Origin: an uncultured Clostridia bacterium
GTDB taxonomy: Bacteria > Bacillota > Clostridia > Christensenellales > Borkfalkiaceae
Direction: 5' to 3'
Assembly: GCA_947628555.1 (NCBI GenBank)
Contig: CANRAI010000027.1
Coordinates: 1 to 12,017 of the forward strand
DNA length: 12,017 nt
Below, in pieces: positions 6,659-12,017 of this stretch. The notes beneath the pieces are model-generated. The model was not told where the DNA came from and ran no database searches. It saw only the letters and a list, made by a program, of their open reading frames with translations. Made by a program: the position numbers and the translations under genes. The stretch's first letter is position 1. Each line of letters begins with the position of its first letter.

Positions 6659-6754
6659 TTAGGAATTTTTAAGTTTCGGCGCGTATCCCAAAATGATAAG
6701 CAGAATTATGGGAGCTATGGCGCCGTAAATATCATCCGCGTCATTGTTTTCAGC
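6659..6754 (-). other. Open +1-phase frame trailing mgtE (possible frameshift extension or remnant)
   Basis: Directly at the mgtE TGA (6752-6750), the +1 frame is open for 31 codons and ends with TAA at 6661-6659. It reads an acidic start (AENNDADDIYG), a hydrophobic stretch (AIAPIILLIILG) and a basic end (YAPKLKNS), just like a linker plus a membrane helix. No ATG, GTG or TTG precedes the helix, so it is not an ordinary separate gene. A +1 slip at GGC-TGA-A would append it to MgtE. It could equally be a decayed gene end or chance; the protein-like composition is the reason to list it. Confidence 0.3.
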
Positions 6755-8420
6755 CTAAAATCGCTACCGAAAGCAAACAGAATATTATAAGCGAAACTGC
6801 GTCAACTATGGTCGTTATAAAGGGACTTGCCACCGCCGCGGGGTCAAGCTTGCATGCTTTTACCAAAAGGGGAAGCAGACAGCCCACAAGTTTGGCGAGA
6901 ATTACGGTGCAGCACAGCGCAAGGGAAACGATTCCGCATAGAAGAGGAGTGTAGTCCTTGTAGCCGAAGAGCATATTGTCTAAAAGCATAAGCTTGATAA
7001 AGCACGCCGCGCCGAGCGTTACGGAAAGGAGCATGGAAGCGCGAATTTCCTTCCATAAGACCTTGCCCGTGTCCTTTAAGGTAAGTTCTCCCAAAGCAAG
7101 GGCGCGGATAACCGTAACTGAGACCTGCGAACCCGAGTTTCCGCCCGTGTCCATAAGCATGGGCACGCAGGCGAAAAGCACGGGGCTGATTGCGTTCAGC
7201 CTGCCCTCGAACACGTTAATGATAAGCCCCGTAAACGTGGCGCTTACCATAAGTATCAGAAGCCAGGGCGCGCGGCTTTTCCATATGGAAAAAACGCTCG
7301 TTTTAAGATAAGGCTTGTTTGCGGGCATGATTGCCGCTATTCTTTCGAAGTCCTCCGTGTTTTCTTTTTCGAGGACATCGATAGCGTCGTCAACCGTTAC
7401 TATGCCAACAAGCCGCCGCTCGTTGTCGGTTACTGGTATGGCGATAAATCCGTAGTCGGAAAATTTACGCGCCACGTCCTCTCTGTCGTCAAGGGTGTTG
7501 GCGTAGATTACGTTTTCCTCCATAATGTCGGAAATGAGCGCCTTTTTGCTTGCGAGCAGCAAATCTTTCGCCGTCACAAGCCCTATAAGATGCCTGCCGT
7601 CGTCTATAACGTAGCAGGTGTATATAGTTTCCTTATCGATAGCCGTTTCGCGTATCCTGTCAAAGGCTTCCTCAACGGTCATCTGCGGGCGGAACGCTAC
7701 AAATTCTATCGTCATTATGCTGCCCGCGCTGTTTTTGGGATATTTTAAAAGTTCGTTGATGTAGCCGCGCGTTTCGCTGTCGCTCTGCGCAAGCAGTCTG
7801 TTTACGACGTTCGCAGGCATTTCCTCCACAAGGTCAACCGTATCGTCGAGGAACAGTTCGTCCATGACGTCTTTTATTTCCCTGTCGGTCAGCTTTTTTA
7901 AAAGCGCTTCCTGCGTGTCGCGGTCTATCTCCACGAACATATCCGCCGCAAGGTCCTTCGGAAGGATGCGGAACAGAACGGGAAGATCTTCCTCTTTGGC
8001 GCTTTCAAATACGTCCGCGAGGTCGGTTTCATTCATTTCGGCGAGCAGCGGTTTAAGAACTGAAAATTTCCGCTCGTGCAAAAGGTGCAGTATTTCGTCC
8101 TCTTCGGCTATCCTGCGCGCAACGTTTTCGGGCAAATCCTCTATAATTTCGGCGGTATCCTCAACCGAAACGTCGTCCATGACTTCCTGCAATTCGTCGT
8201 CGCGCAAGCCGTTGACGATTTTTTGCTGCAACGACGGGTCGAGAAGAACAAGCACGTCCGCAAGAACGGAACTGTCAAGCGCGTGGCAAAACGGGAGAAG
8301 CTGTTCTTCCGTCAACTCTTTCAGAATATAAGCTACCGCTTCGGGCTCTTCGTGTTTTACGGCTTCGGCGGCTTCCTCGTAATTCTTTGCCGTAAGCAAC
8401 TCATTCAATTCTTCCGTCAT
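6750..8420 (-). CDS. mgtE: MgtE magnesium channel/transporter with duplicated N-domain
   Basis: 556 residues from ATG 8420. MgtE is a dimeric Mg2+ channel whose cytosolic N and CBS domains close the pore when Mg2+ is high. Domain order here: helical N-domain repeats at about 5-110 and 112-211, CBS1 (233-290), CBS2 (297-352), a connecting helix, then five membrane helices from 382. The family signature is PMLMDTGGNSGSQ (420-432), and Asp540 in TTIVDAVSL corresponds to the pore Asp of the Thermus protein. The usual length is about 450; the excess is the extra N-domain copy, which aligns to the first without gaps at an offset of 105 residues (DELQEVMDD against DREIKDVMDE). The upstream GTG at 8429 is rejected because the GGAGG RBS (8433-8429) overlaps it and is eight bases before the ATG. 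It follows the lipid kinase gene by 44 bases, probably in one operon. Confidence 0.93.
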   Translation of the reverse strand: MTEELNELLTAKNYEEAAEAVKHEEPEAVAYILKELTEEQLLPFCHALDSSVLADVLVLLDPSLQQKIVNGLRDDELQEVMDDVSVEDTAEIIEDLPENVARRIAEEDEILHLLHERKFSVLKPLLAEMNETDLADVFESAKEEDLPVLFRILPKDLAADMFVEIDRDTQEALLKKLTDREIKDVMDELFLDDTVDLVEEMPANVVNRLLAQSDSETRGYINELLKYPKNSAGSIMTIEFVAFRPQMTVEEAFDRIRETAIDKETIYTCYVIDDGRHLIGLVTAKDLLLASKKALISDIMEENVIYANTLDDREDVARKFSDYGFIAIPVTDNERRLVGIVTVDDAIDVLEKENTEDFERIAAIMPANKPYLKTSVFSIWKSRAPWLLILMVSATFTGLIINVFEGRLNAISPVLFACVPMLMDTGGNSGSQVSVTVIRALALGELTLKDTGKVLWKEIRASMLLSVTLGAACFIKLMLLDNMLFGYKDYTPLLCGIVSLALCCTVILAKLVGCLLPLLVKACKLDPAAVASPFITTIVDAVSLIIFCLLSVAILG

Positions 8421-8440
8421 GTCAACCACCTCCGTATTTT

Positions 8441-8453
8441 GCGGAAATTCCGC
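8441..8453. repeat. Short palindrome between lipid kinase and mgtE
   Basis: GCGGAAATTCCGC is a perfect inverted repeat with six-base arms and one central base. It fills part of the 44-base gap, upstream of the mgtE ribosome site. Too short in its loop for a strong terminator; may be a weak stem or a protein site, or chance. Confidence 0.4.
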
Positions 8454-8464
8454 TTGTTTTCAAA

Positions 8465-9355
8465 TCAACGGCGGGCTGTATATTCCTTAACGTCAAGAAT
8501 CGTTTCGCCGTCTATCTGAATGGCGCAGGGTTCGTCGAATTTTACGGTGATTTCCCTGCCTTCGAGTATTTTTACCATATTTTCTTTTTTGACGTGTTCG
8601 CCTTTGAAAATAGAGGGGAACGCCATAAGCGTGGAAAGCCTTCCTTTGCCGTACATAAGGCACAGGCTCAGCTTGTCGCCCGACCTGTTCTGCGCGGGCG
8701 TCGGAATCATTCCCCCGCCGTAAAACCTGCCGTTCATAGTCGGCGCTATCCAAACGCCCTTGTATTCGGCGGTGACGCCGTCAACGGTAACTACGGCGTT
8801 GCGGGGCTTGAAATGAAACAAAAGCCCTTTGACCGCTATGGAAGTGTAGTTCACCTTTTTGCCGTCGGCTTTCAGTTTATCGCCGACTTCGCAGCAGTAG
8901 CCGTCTATACCGTAGCCGACGCCGTTTACGAATTTATAATCAATCCCGTTAACGGTCACGGAGGGCAGGTTTTTAATAAGATGATTTATTTTAAACAGGG
9001 TAGAGGTCCTCGAAAGGCTTTTCCCGTCAACTTCGGCGCCGGGGTAATATTCCGCGATATTTTCGCACAGGTCGTTGTAAAAGTCGTTTCCGCAACCCGC
9101 GGCATACAGATATACGGGGCGTTTAAGGTTATCGCAATCGACGGTGTTCACAAATCTGTTCAAAGTGCCGTCGCCGCCGGCGAGAATTATTCTCGTACTT
9201 TCGCCCAGCCCGTCTAAATATCCCTGTAAGTCGGCGATTTCCGTAGCGTCGTCGAAAGTCAGTTCGTCCGCGGGCAGAAGTTCCGCAAGTTTTTTTCTTA
9301 CGCTTTCCCTGTCGCCGCAGCCGGCAAGAGGGTTAAGCAGTACAACATATTTCAT
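8465..9355 (-). CDS. Diacylglycerol kinase family lipid kinase (YegS/DgkB-type)
   Basis: 296 residues, normal for the family. These enzymes phosphorylate diacylglycerol or a related lipid with ATP at the inner face of the membrane, in phospholipid recycling. Visible motifs: LLNPLAG (6-12), the nucleotide-binding GGDGT (60-64), GCGNDF (87-92; usually GTGNDF), GVGYGIDGYCCE (145-156), GGGMIPTPAQNRSGDKLSL (213-231) and the closing QIDGE (280-284), all in family order. No signal peptide or membrane helix. ATG 9355 has AGAGGT five bases upstream. The gene sits 34 bases after the AraC-type regulator and 44 before mgtE, all on one strand with no convincing promoter between, so co-transcription is likely. 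Substrate within the family cannot be read from sequence; NAD kinase and sphingosine kinase share the fold but fit less well. Confidence 0.88.
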   Translation of the reverse strand: MKYVVLLNPLAGCGDRESVRKKLAELLPADELTFDDATEIADLQGYLDGLGESTRIILAGGDGTLNRFVNTVDCDNLKRPVYLYAAGCGNDFYNDLCENIAEYYPGAEVDGKSLSRTSTLFKINHLIKNLPSVTVNGIDYKFVNGVGYGIDGYCCEVGDKLKADGKKVNYTSIAVKGLLFHFKPRNAVVTVDGVTAEYKGVWIAPTMNGRFYGGGMIPTPAQNRSGDKLSLCLMYGKGRLSTLMAFPSIFKGEHVKKENMVKILEGREITVKFDEPCAIQIDGETILDVKEYTARR

Positions 9356-9389
9356 TTTTTACCTCTGTAAAATTATTTTCAATGTAATA

Positions 9390-10094
9390 TTATTTTCCAA
9401 TCAAAAGGGAGGGCGCGCAGCCGTAGTATTTTTTGAACACGCGGGAAAAATAAAGGGGCTCGGAAAACCCGCACGCCTCGGCAATCTGCGCTACGGAATA
9501 GTTGCTGTACCTGTTGCCTATGCCGCTGTCGATTATTTCCCGCGCAAGCTTCATACGGCAGTGTATAAGGTATTCGTGCGGAGTCGCGCCCGTTTCCTTT
9601 TTAAACAGTTTGCGCACATAGTCATAGCTCAAAGGCAGTTTTCTCAGGCTGTCTTCAAGCGAAAAACCCGGGTCGGAGGCCTTTCTTTTTATTTCGTCGC
9701 GCACGGCGGCCACCGCAGGTGAAAGTTTTTCCCCGCCCGAAAAGGCGATAACGTACGCCGCTATAAGCCCGCCCAAAGATTCAATAACGGCGTTTTCGCC
9801 GCCCAAAAATCTCTGCGCCTGTTTTGCGGCAAACGCAATTCCACCCGATACGTCCCCGATTATTTTTATATCCTTGAACGGGAGAAGCGCCTTGTCGAGC
9901 GACAAGCGTATTCCCGTGCCCGAAAAGCCGTGCTTAAAAAAAGCGGGAACGACAGCAACCTCGCCGCAGCCGAAACCCAAACCTCCGCCCGCGTATTCTA
10001 TCAGGCAGTCCCCGCCGGCTACGTAAATTTCGCAGCTTTTGCAAATGCGTTCCGCGGTGTTTTCGGCTTCGCCCGCAAATGTTATGACGTTCAT
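9390..10094 (-). CDS. AraC-family transcriptional regulator
   Basis: 234 residues. The C-terminal 100 residues are a typical AraC DNA-binding domain with two helix-turn-helix units: SLEDSLRKLPLSYDYVRKLFKKETG (145-169, written here as the first unit) and YSVAQIAEACGFSEP with YFSRVFKKYYG (199-225). The N-terminal part is shorter and more Gly-rich than the usual cupin sensor but has the cupin-like GCGEVAVVPAFFKHGF (42-57). Ligand unknown. It is divergent from an AEC-family transporter 100 bases away, so it may control that gene as well as its own operon (lipid kinase, mgtE). No Shine-Dalgarno precedes the ATG at 10094; the promoter -10 ends six bases before it, so the mRNA is probably leaderless. 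No in-frame ATG, GTG or TTG offers a better start nearby. Confidence 0.88.
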   Translation of the reverse strand: MNVITFAGEAENTAERICKSCEIYVAGGDCLIEYAGGGLGFGCGEVAVVPAFFKHGFSGTGIRLSLDKALLPFKDIKIIGDVSGGIAFAAKQAQRFLGGENAVIESLGGLIAAYVIAFSGGEKLSPAVAAVRDEIKRKASDPGFSLEDSLRKLPLSYDYVRKLFKKETGATPHEYLIHCRMKLAREIIDSGIGNRYSNYSVAQIAEACGFSEPLYFSRVFKKYYGCAPSLLIGK

Positions 10095-10100
10095 ATACGC

Positions 10101-10129
10101 ATTTTATCACAAAATATCCGTTTTGTCCA
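10101..10129 (-). promoter_or_regulatory. Promoter of the AraC-type regulator (leaderless)
   Basis: On the - strand TGGACA (10129-10124, 5 of 6), 17-base spacer, TAAAAT (10106-10101, 5 of 6). Only GCGTAT separates the -10 from the ATG at 10094, so transcription should start at or within a base or two of the start codon. Confidence 0.75.
10109..10126. promoter_or_regulatory. Candidate operator in the regulator promoter
   Basis: ACAAAA (10109-10114), six bases, TTTTGT (10121-10126): a perfect inverted repeat that covers most of the spacer between -35 and -10 of the regulator promoter. A bound protein here would block it. Its AT-rich nature makes chance possible. Confidence 0.35.
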
Positions 10130-10159
10130 TTTTTTTAAAGGAAACTTTTGTTAACCGCT

Positions 10160-10187
10160 TTGGATTTATATAAAAATATGATAAAAT
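10160..10187 (+). promoter_or_regulatory. Promoter of the AEC transporter gene (extended -10, leaderless)
   Basis: TAAAAT (10182-10187, 5 of 6) with TG one base upstream (10179-10180) is an extended -10; the -35 is weak (TTGGAT, 10160-10165, spacer 16). Seven bases (ATAGACT) separate the -10 from the ATG at 10195, so no ribosome binding site fits and the transcript should start at the start codon. A weak -35 with a divergent regulator gene suggests activation. Confidence 0.65.
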
Positions 10188-10194
10188 ATAGACT

Positions 10195-11214
10195 ATGACG
10201 CAGATTTATTTTAAAGTTCTCTTGATAATGGGCGTTCTGTTCGCGTTCGCCCTGCCGGGCTTCGCGCTGAAAAAGCTTAACCTTCTCGGCGAAAGGGCGG
10301 CGTTTACGCTTTCCAATATCTTATTATACGTCTGCCAGCCCGCGCTTGCCATTTCATCTTTTTGCGCGTTGTCGCGGGAGCAGTGGGCGCGGATTTCCGA
10401 CCTGCCGCCTTTGCAGCTTTTGAAAAATTTCGGCGTGGTGGCGGCGATAGCTTTTTTCGCCATGATATTGACTTACGGGCTGTGCAAACTGATATTTTTA
10501 AAGTCCGTAAACAGAAAAAAGACGGACGTGTATTCGTTTATAGCCGTTTTCTCCAACTGCGGATTTTTAGGCGTGCCCTTTACGGAAATGCTTACCGACG
10601 GCGACCCGCTGGCGGTGATGTACGTGATGGTGTTCAATATTGTTTTCACTTTTTTGTGCTGGACGCTCGGCGTAGTTCTTATAACGGGCTCTTTTAAGGA
10701 AATAAGGCTTAAAAAACTTATCTGCAACCCCGCCATAATTTCGAATTTTATCGCCATGCTGCTGTTTTTCGTGCCGCAAATCAACTTTTTCATGTTCGAG
10801 AGGCTTACCGATTTGCAGATATTCCCTCGCTATCTTTCCCATATGACGGCGCCGCTTTCTATGATAATAGTGGGCATACGTCTTGCGGAATGTAAACCAA
10901 AAGAGCTTTTCTGCAAGGGCGGAATTTACCTTGCGGGCGCGCTGAGGCTGATTGTCGCGCCCTTTGTCGCGCTGGGAGTATCCGTCGCCTTTTTCTATAT
11001 GGCGGGAAGCGCGGTTTCGGGCGATTTCGCGTTTATTGCGCCCGTAATCGCCATGGCTATGTCGCCCGCCGCGTCCGTAGTCGCTATGGCGGAGAGATTC
11101 GACGGCGATAAAAAGACCGCCGCCGACGCCTTCATTACCAATACCGTTTTAAGCGTTCCGGTAATTCCGCTCACCGTTTCGGCGGTTGTCGCCATATTCG
11201 GACTTATCTTGTGA
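10195..11214 (+). CDS. AEC-family (auxin efflux carrier-like) membrane transporter
   Basis: 339 residues, hydrophobic throughout, about ten membrane helices in two sets of five. Family motifs: NCGFLGVPF (121-129), VFNIVF (146-151), ICNPAIISNFIAMLLFF (176-192), APLSMIIVGIRLAE (219-232), and the C-terminal MSPAASVVAMAERFDGD (289-305) followed by TNTVLSVPVIPL. A basic loop, LKSVNRKKTD (102-111), lies between helices near the middle of the first half. Family members in bacteria export or take up small organic acids such as malate or malonate; the substrate here is unknown. The gene is divergent from an AraC-type regulator, its likely controller. No Shine-Dalgarno precedes the ATG, and the extended -10 is seven bases away. 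No clear terminator follows; the next promoter begins 32 bases after the stop. Confidence 0.92.
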   Translation: MTQIYFKVLLIMGVLFAFALPGFALKKLNLLGERAAFTLSNILLYVCQPALAISSFCALSREQWARISDLPPLQLLKNFGVVAAIAFFAMILTYGLCKLIFLKSVNRKKTDVYSFIAVFSNCGFLGVPFTEMLTDGDPLAVMYVMVFNIVFTFLCWTLGVVLITGSFKEIRLKKLICNPAIISNFIAMLLFFVPQINFFMFERLTDLQIFPRYLSHMTAPLSMIIVGIRLAECKPKELFCKGGIYLAGALRLIVAPFVALGVSVAFFYMAGSAVSGDFAFIAPVIAMAMSPAASVVAMAERFDGDKKTAADAFITNTVLSVPVIPLTVSAVVAIFGLIL

Positions 11215-11245
11215 AAGCGCGTTTGCGCGGCATGCGGAAATGTTA

Positions 11246-11274
11246 TTGACAATTTTCCGTTTAAAAGTTATAAT
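11246..11274 (+). promoter_or_regulatory. Perfect consensus sigma-A promoter of the SecB-like gene
   Basis: TTGACA (11246-11251), exactly 17 bases, TATAAT (11269-11274). All twelve consensus positions match. The start should fall near 11281, leaving a leader of about 34 bases with AGGAG at 11303-11307, seven bases before the ATG. Strong constitutive transcription is expected unless repressed. Confidence 0.93.
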
Positions 11275-11314
11275 GTAGGCGTATCATTAAAAATAAAGAT
11301 TCAGGAGATATTTT

Positions 11315-11755
11315 ATGAAAATCGATTTCAAAGGCGTTACGGGCGAAGAATTGTCTTTTAAAATAAACAGAGTCCGTTTAAACCCCGAAGGCAAGCTGGA
11401 TATAAAACCCCAGTTTTCCAGACAGGTAAGGAAGGTGAACGGCAACGACAAACTGAACTTCATAGCCCTTTCGGTAAAGGTTGAAAGCACCGACGCCGAA
11501 CCCAAGCCTTTCGATATAAACGTAACCATGGTCGGCGTTTTCGAGGTAGAGGGAATAAAGGACGAGGCGGATGAGCGCAGCTTCGTAATAGAGGCGACAA
11601 AAACCGTTTATCCTTATTTAAGACAGGCAGTATCTGCGCTTACTTCGCTTGCGGGCATCGCGCCTTTATATCTGCCCGTAATCGGCGGAACGCTTTTCCC
11701 CGAGGACAGGGACAGCTACGGCTTCACTATTTCGGGCGGCGGCAACCTCAACTGA
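11315..11755 (+). CDS. SecB-like protein-export chaperone
   Basis: 146 residues, about the length of SecB (155 in E. coli). SecB is a tetrameric chaperone that holds unfolded preproteins for SecA. The fit is in the pattern: an N-terminal strand region (LSFKINRVRLNPEG, 13-26), FDINVTMVGVFEVEG (66-80) like the SecB central strands and hairpin, then YPYLRQAVSALTSLAGIAPL (99-118), matching the SecB helix that reads FPYARECITSMVSRG followed by P-L and L-P-V-N-F; here LPVIGGTLFPED. The last 15 residues are Gly/Asn-rich. The assignment rests on my recall of the E. coli sequence. Classical SecB is typical of Proteobacteria, but SecB-like proteins occur elsewhere, some with toxin-antitoxin pairs; no toxin gene is visible within the window. 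It is a single-gene unit with a perfect promoter and its own terminators. Confidence 0.72.
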   Translation: MKIDFKGVTGEELSFKINRVRLNPEGKLDIKPQFSRQVRKVNGNDKLNFIALSVKVESTDAEPKPFDINVTMVGVFEVEGIKDEADERSFVIEATKTVYPYLRQAVSALTSLAGIAPLYLPVIGGTLFPEDRDSYGFTISGGGNLN

Positions 11756-11796
11756 GCGCTTACGCCTTTAATCAAATAAAAGATATTTTAAGTAAG

Positions 11797-11839
11797 TCAA
11801 GCGTGACCGCGGCAAATTTTTTGCCGCGGTCACGCTTGA
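11797..11839 (+). terminator. Perfect 20-bp-stem hairpin after the SecB-like gene
   Basis: TCAAGCGTGACCGCGGCAAA (11797-11816) and its exact complement (11820-11839) are separated by three T. The stem is GC-rich in the middle. GTTTATTATC follows on the + strand, a moderate U-tract. It lies 41 bases after the stop. It is most simply a rho-independent terminator; such a long perfect repeat could also act in both directions. Confidence 0.7.
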
Positions 11840-11866
11840 AGTTTATTATCTCTTGAAGTTATTACC
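11835..11866 (+). repeat. Short tandem near-duplicate, CTTGAAGTT-ATTA
   Basis: CTTGAAGTTTATTATCT (11835-11851) is followed at once by CTTGAAGTTATTACC (11852-11866). The copies differ by one inserted T and near the end. The first copy shares five bases with the right arm of the preceding hairpin. Probably a slippage duplication. Confidence 0.5.
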
Positions 11867-11872
11867 GTTTTG

Positions 11873-11910
11873 TTCCCGCGGCGCGACCCGCGGGGAAATT
11901 TTATATTTTT
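11873..11910 (+). terminator. Second terminator hairpin in tandem
   Basis: TTCCCGCGG (11873-11881), loop CGCGAC, CCGCGGGGA (11888-11896): a nine-pair stem with one wobble, followed by AATTTTATATTTTTC. This U-rich tail is better than that of the first hairpin, so this may be the stronger stop signal for the SecB-like transcript. Confidence 0.75.
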
Positions 11911-12003
11911 CAATAAAATATTATGCAGCAAGGGCGGCAGAACGGTTGGTTCCGGCACAATTGTAAAAGTTCTTTAATCAACAATTAAAACAATAATAAT
12001 CCA

Positions 12004-12017
12004 CCCGCTATGGCGGG
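12004..12017 (-). terminator. Short hairpin at the window edge, probably ending a - strand gene from the right
   Basis: CCCGC (12004-12008), TATG, GCGGG (12013-12017). On the - strand it is followed by TGGATTATTATTGTTTT, which is T-rich, so it may end a gene lying beyond 12017. The stem may continue past the window. Between 11911 and 12003 I see no gene, only AT-rich sequence. Confidence 0.45.

Noticed and set aside
8421..8429. GTG start for mgtE three codons upstream
   Set aside because: The GGAGG ribosome site overlaps this codon and is correctly spaced for the ATG at 8420.
8421..8464. Mg2+ riboswitch (M-box) before mgtE
   Set aside because: Only 44 bases separate it from the preceding gene, far too short for that riboswitch.
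8594..9217. 207-codon open frame on the + strand
   Set aside because: Antisense to the lipid kinase, which has all its motifs; no ribosome site and no recognisable protein.
11215..11240. Terminator after the AEC transporter gene
   Set aside because: GCGC-GTTT-GCGC is only a four-pair stem and no T-run follows.
11797..11839. Terminal inverted repeat or attachment site of a mobile element
   Set aside because: The arms face each other over three bases just after a gene stop and no transposase or integrase is near; terminator is simpler.
11923..11988. Small + strand open frame of 21 codons, MQQGRQNGWFRHN-like
   Set aside because: No ribosome site (preceding bases are AT-rich) and no promoter; lies just after a terminator.

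Overview
The window looks like a piece of a Gram-positive, Clostridia-like gut bacterium with roughly 50% GC. I would guess an uncultured Christensenellales-type lineage, but that placement is inference. The reasons are strong GGAGG-type Shine-Dalgarno sites, sigma-A-type promoters, a NiaR-type repressor, a YhaO/YhaN-type nuclease/ATPase pair, CsaA, and a bile salt hydrolase close to the clostridial enzymes. I see no phage, IS, tRNA, rRNA or CRISPR signature. All real genes share the same codon style.

Left part (1-1640, + strand): the 3' end of a niacin-responsive repressor gene (niaR), a 160-base spacer with a hairpin and five imperfect 15-bp tandem repeats, then two overlapping genes for unknown membrane proteins. 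A perfect 15-bp-stem hairpin separates these from the convergent genes on the right.

Middle part (1649-6536, - strand): csaA (tRNA-binding-domain protein), then a promoter, then a Mre11/SbcD-like nuclease directly abutting its SbcC/YhaN-like ATPase partner (TTG start), then a bile salt hydrolase gene that seems to have its own promoter.

Right-middle part (6619-10187): an AraC-type regulator, a diacylglycerol-kinase-family lipid kinase and an MgtE magnesium channel read on the - strand as a likely operon ending in a hairpin terminator. MgtE carries a duplicated N-domain, and an open, protein-like frame in the +1 phase follows its stop codon. Divergent from the regulator is an AEC-family transporter. 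Both divergent genes have TGATAAAAT placed 6-7 bases before the ATG and no Shine-Dalgarno, so both transcripts look leaderless.

Right end (11246-12017, + strand): a SecB-like chaperone gene with a textbook-perfect TTGACA-17-TATAAT promoter and a good RBS, followed by two hairpins in tandem. The window ends in a further short hairpin that probably terminates a gene coming in from the right on the - strand.

Most of the region is housekeeping. The points that deserve a second look are the paired leaderless promoters, the SecB-like protein, the MgtE duplication and its trailing frame, the 15-bp repeat array, and the unknown two-gene membrane operon.
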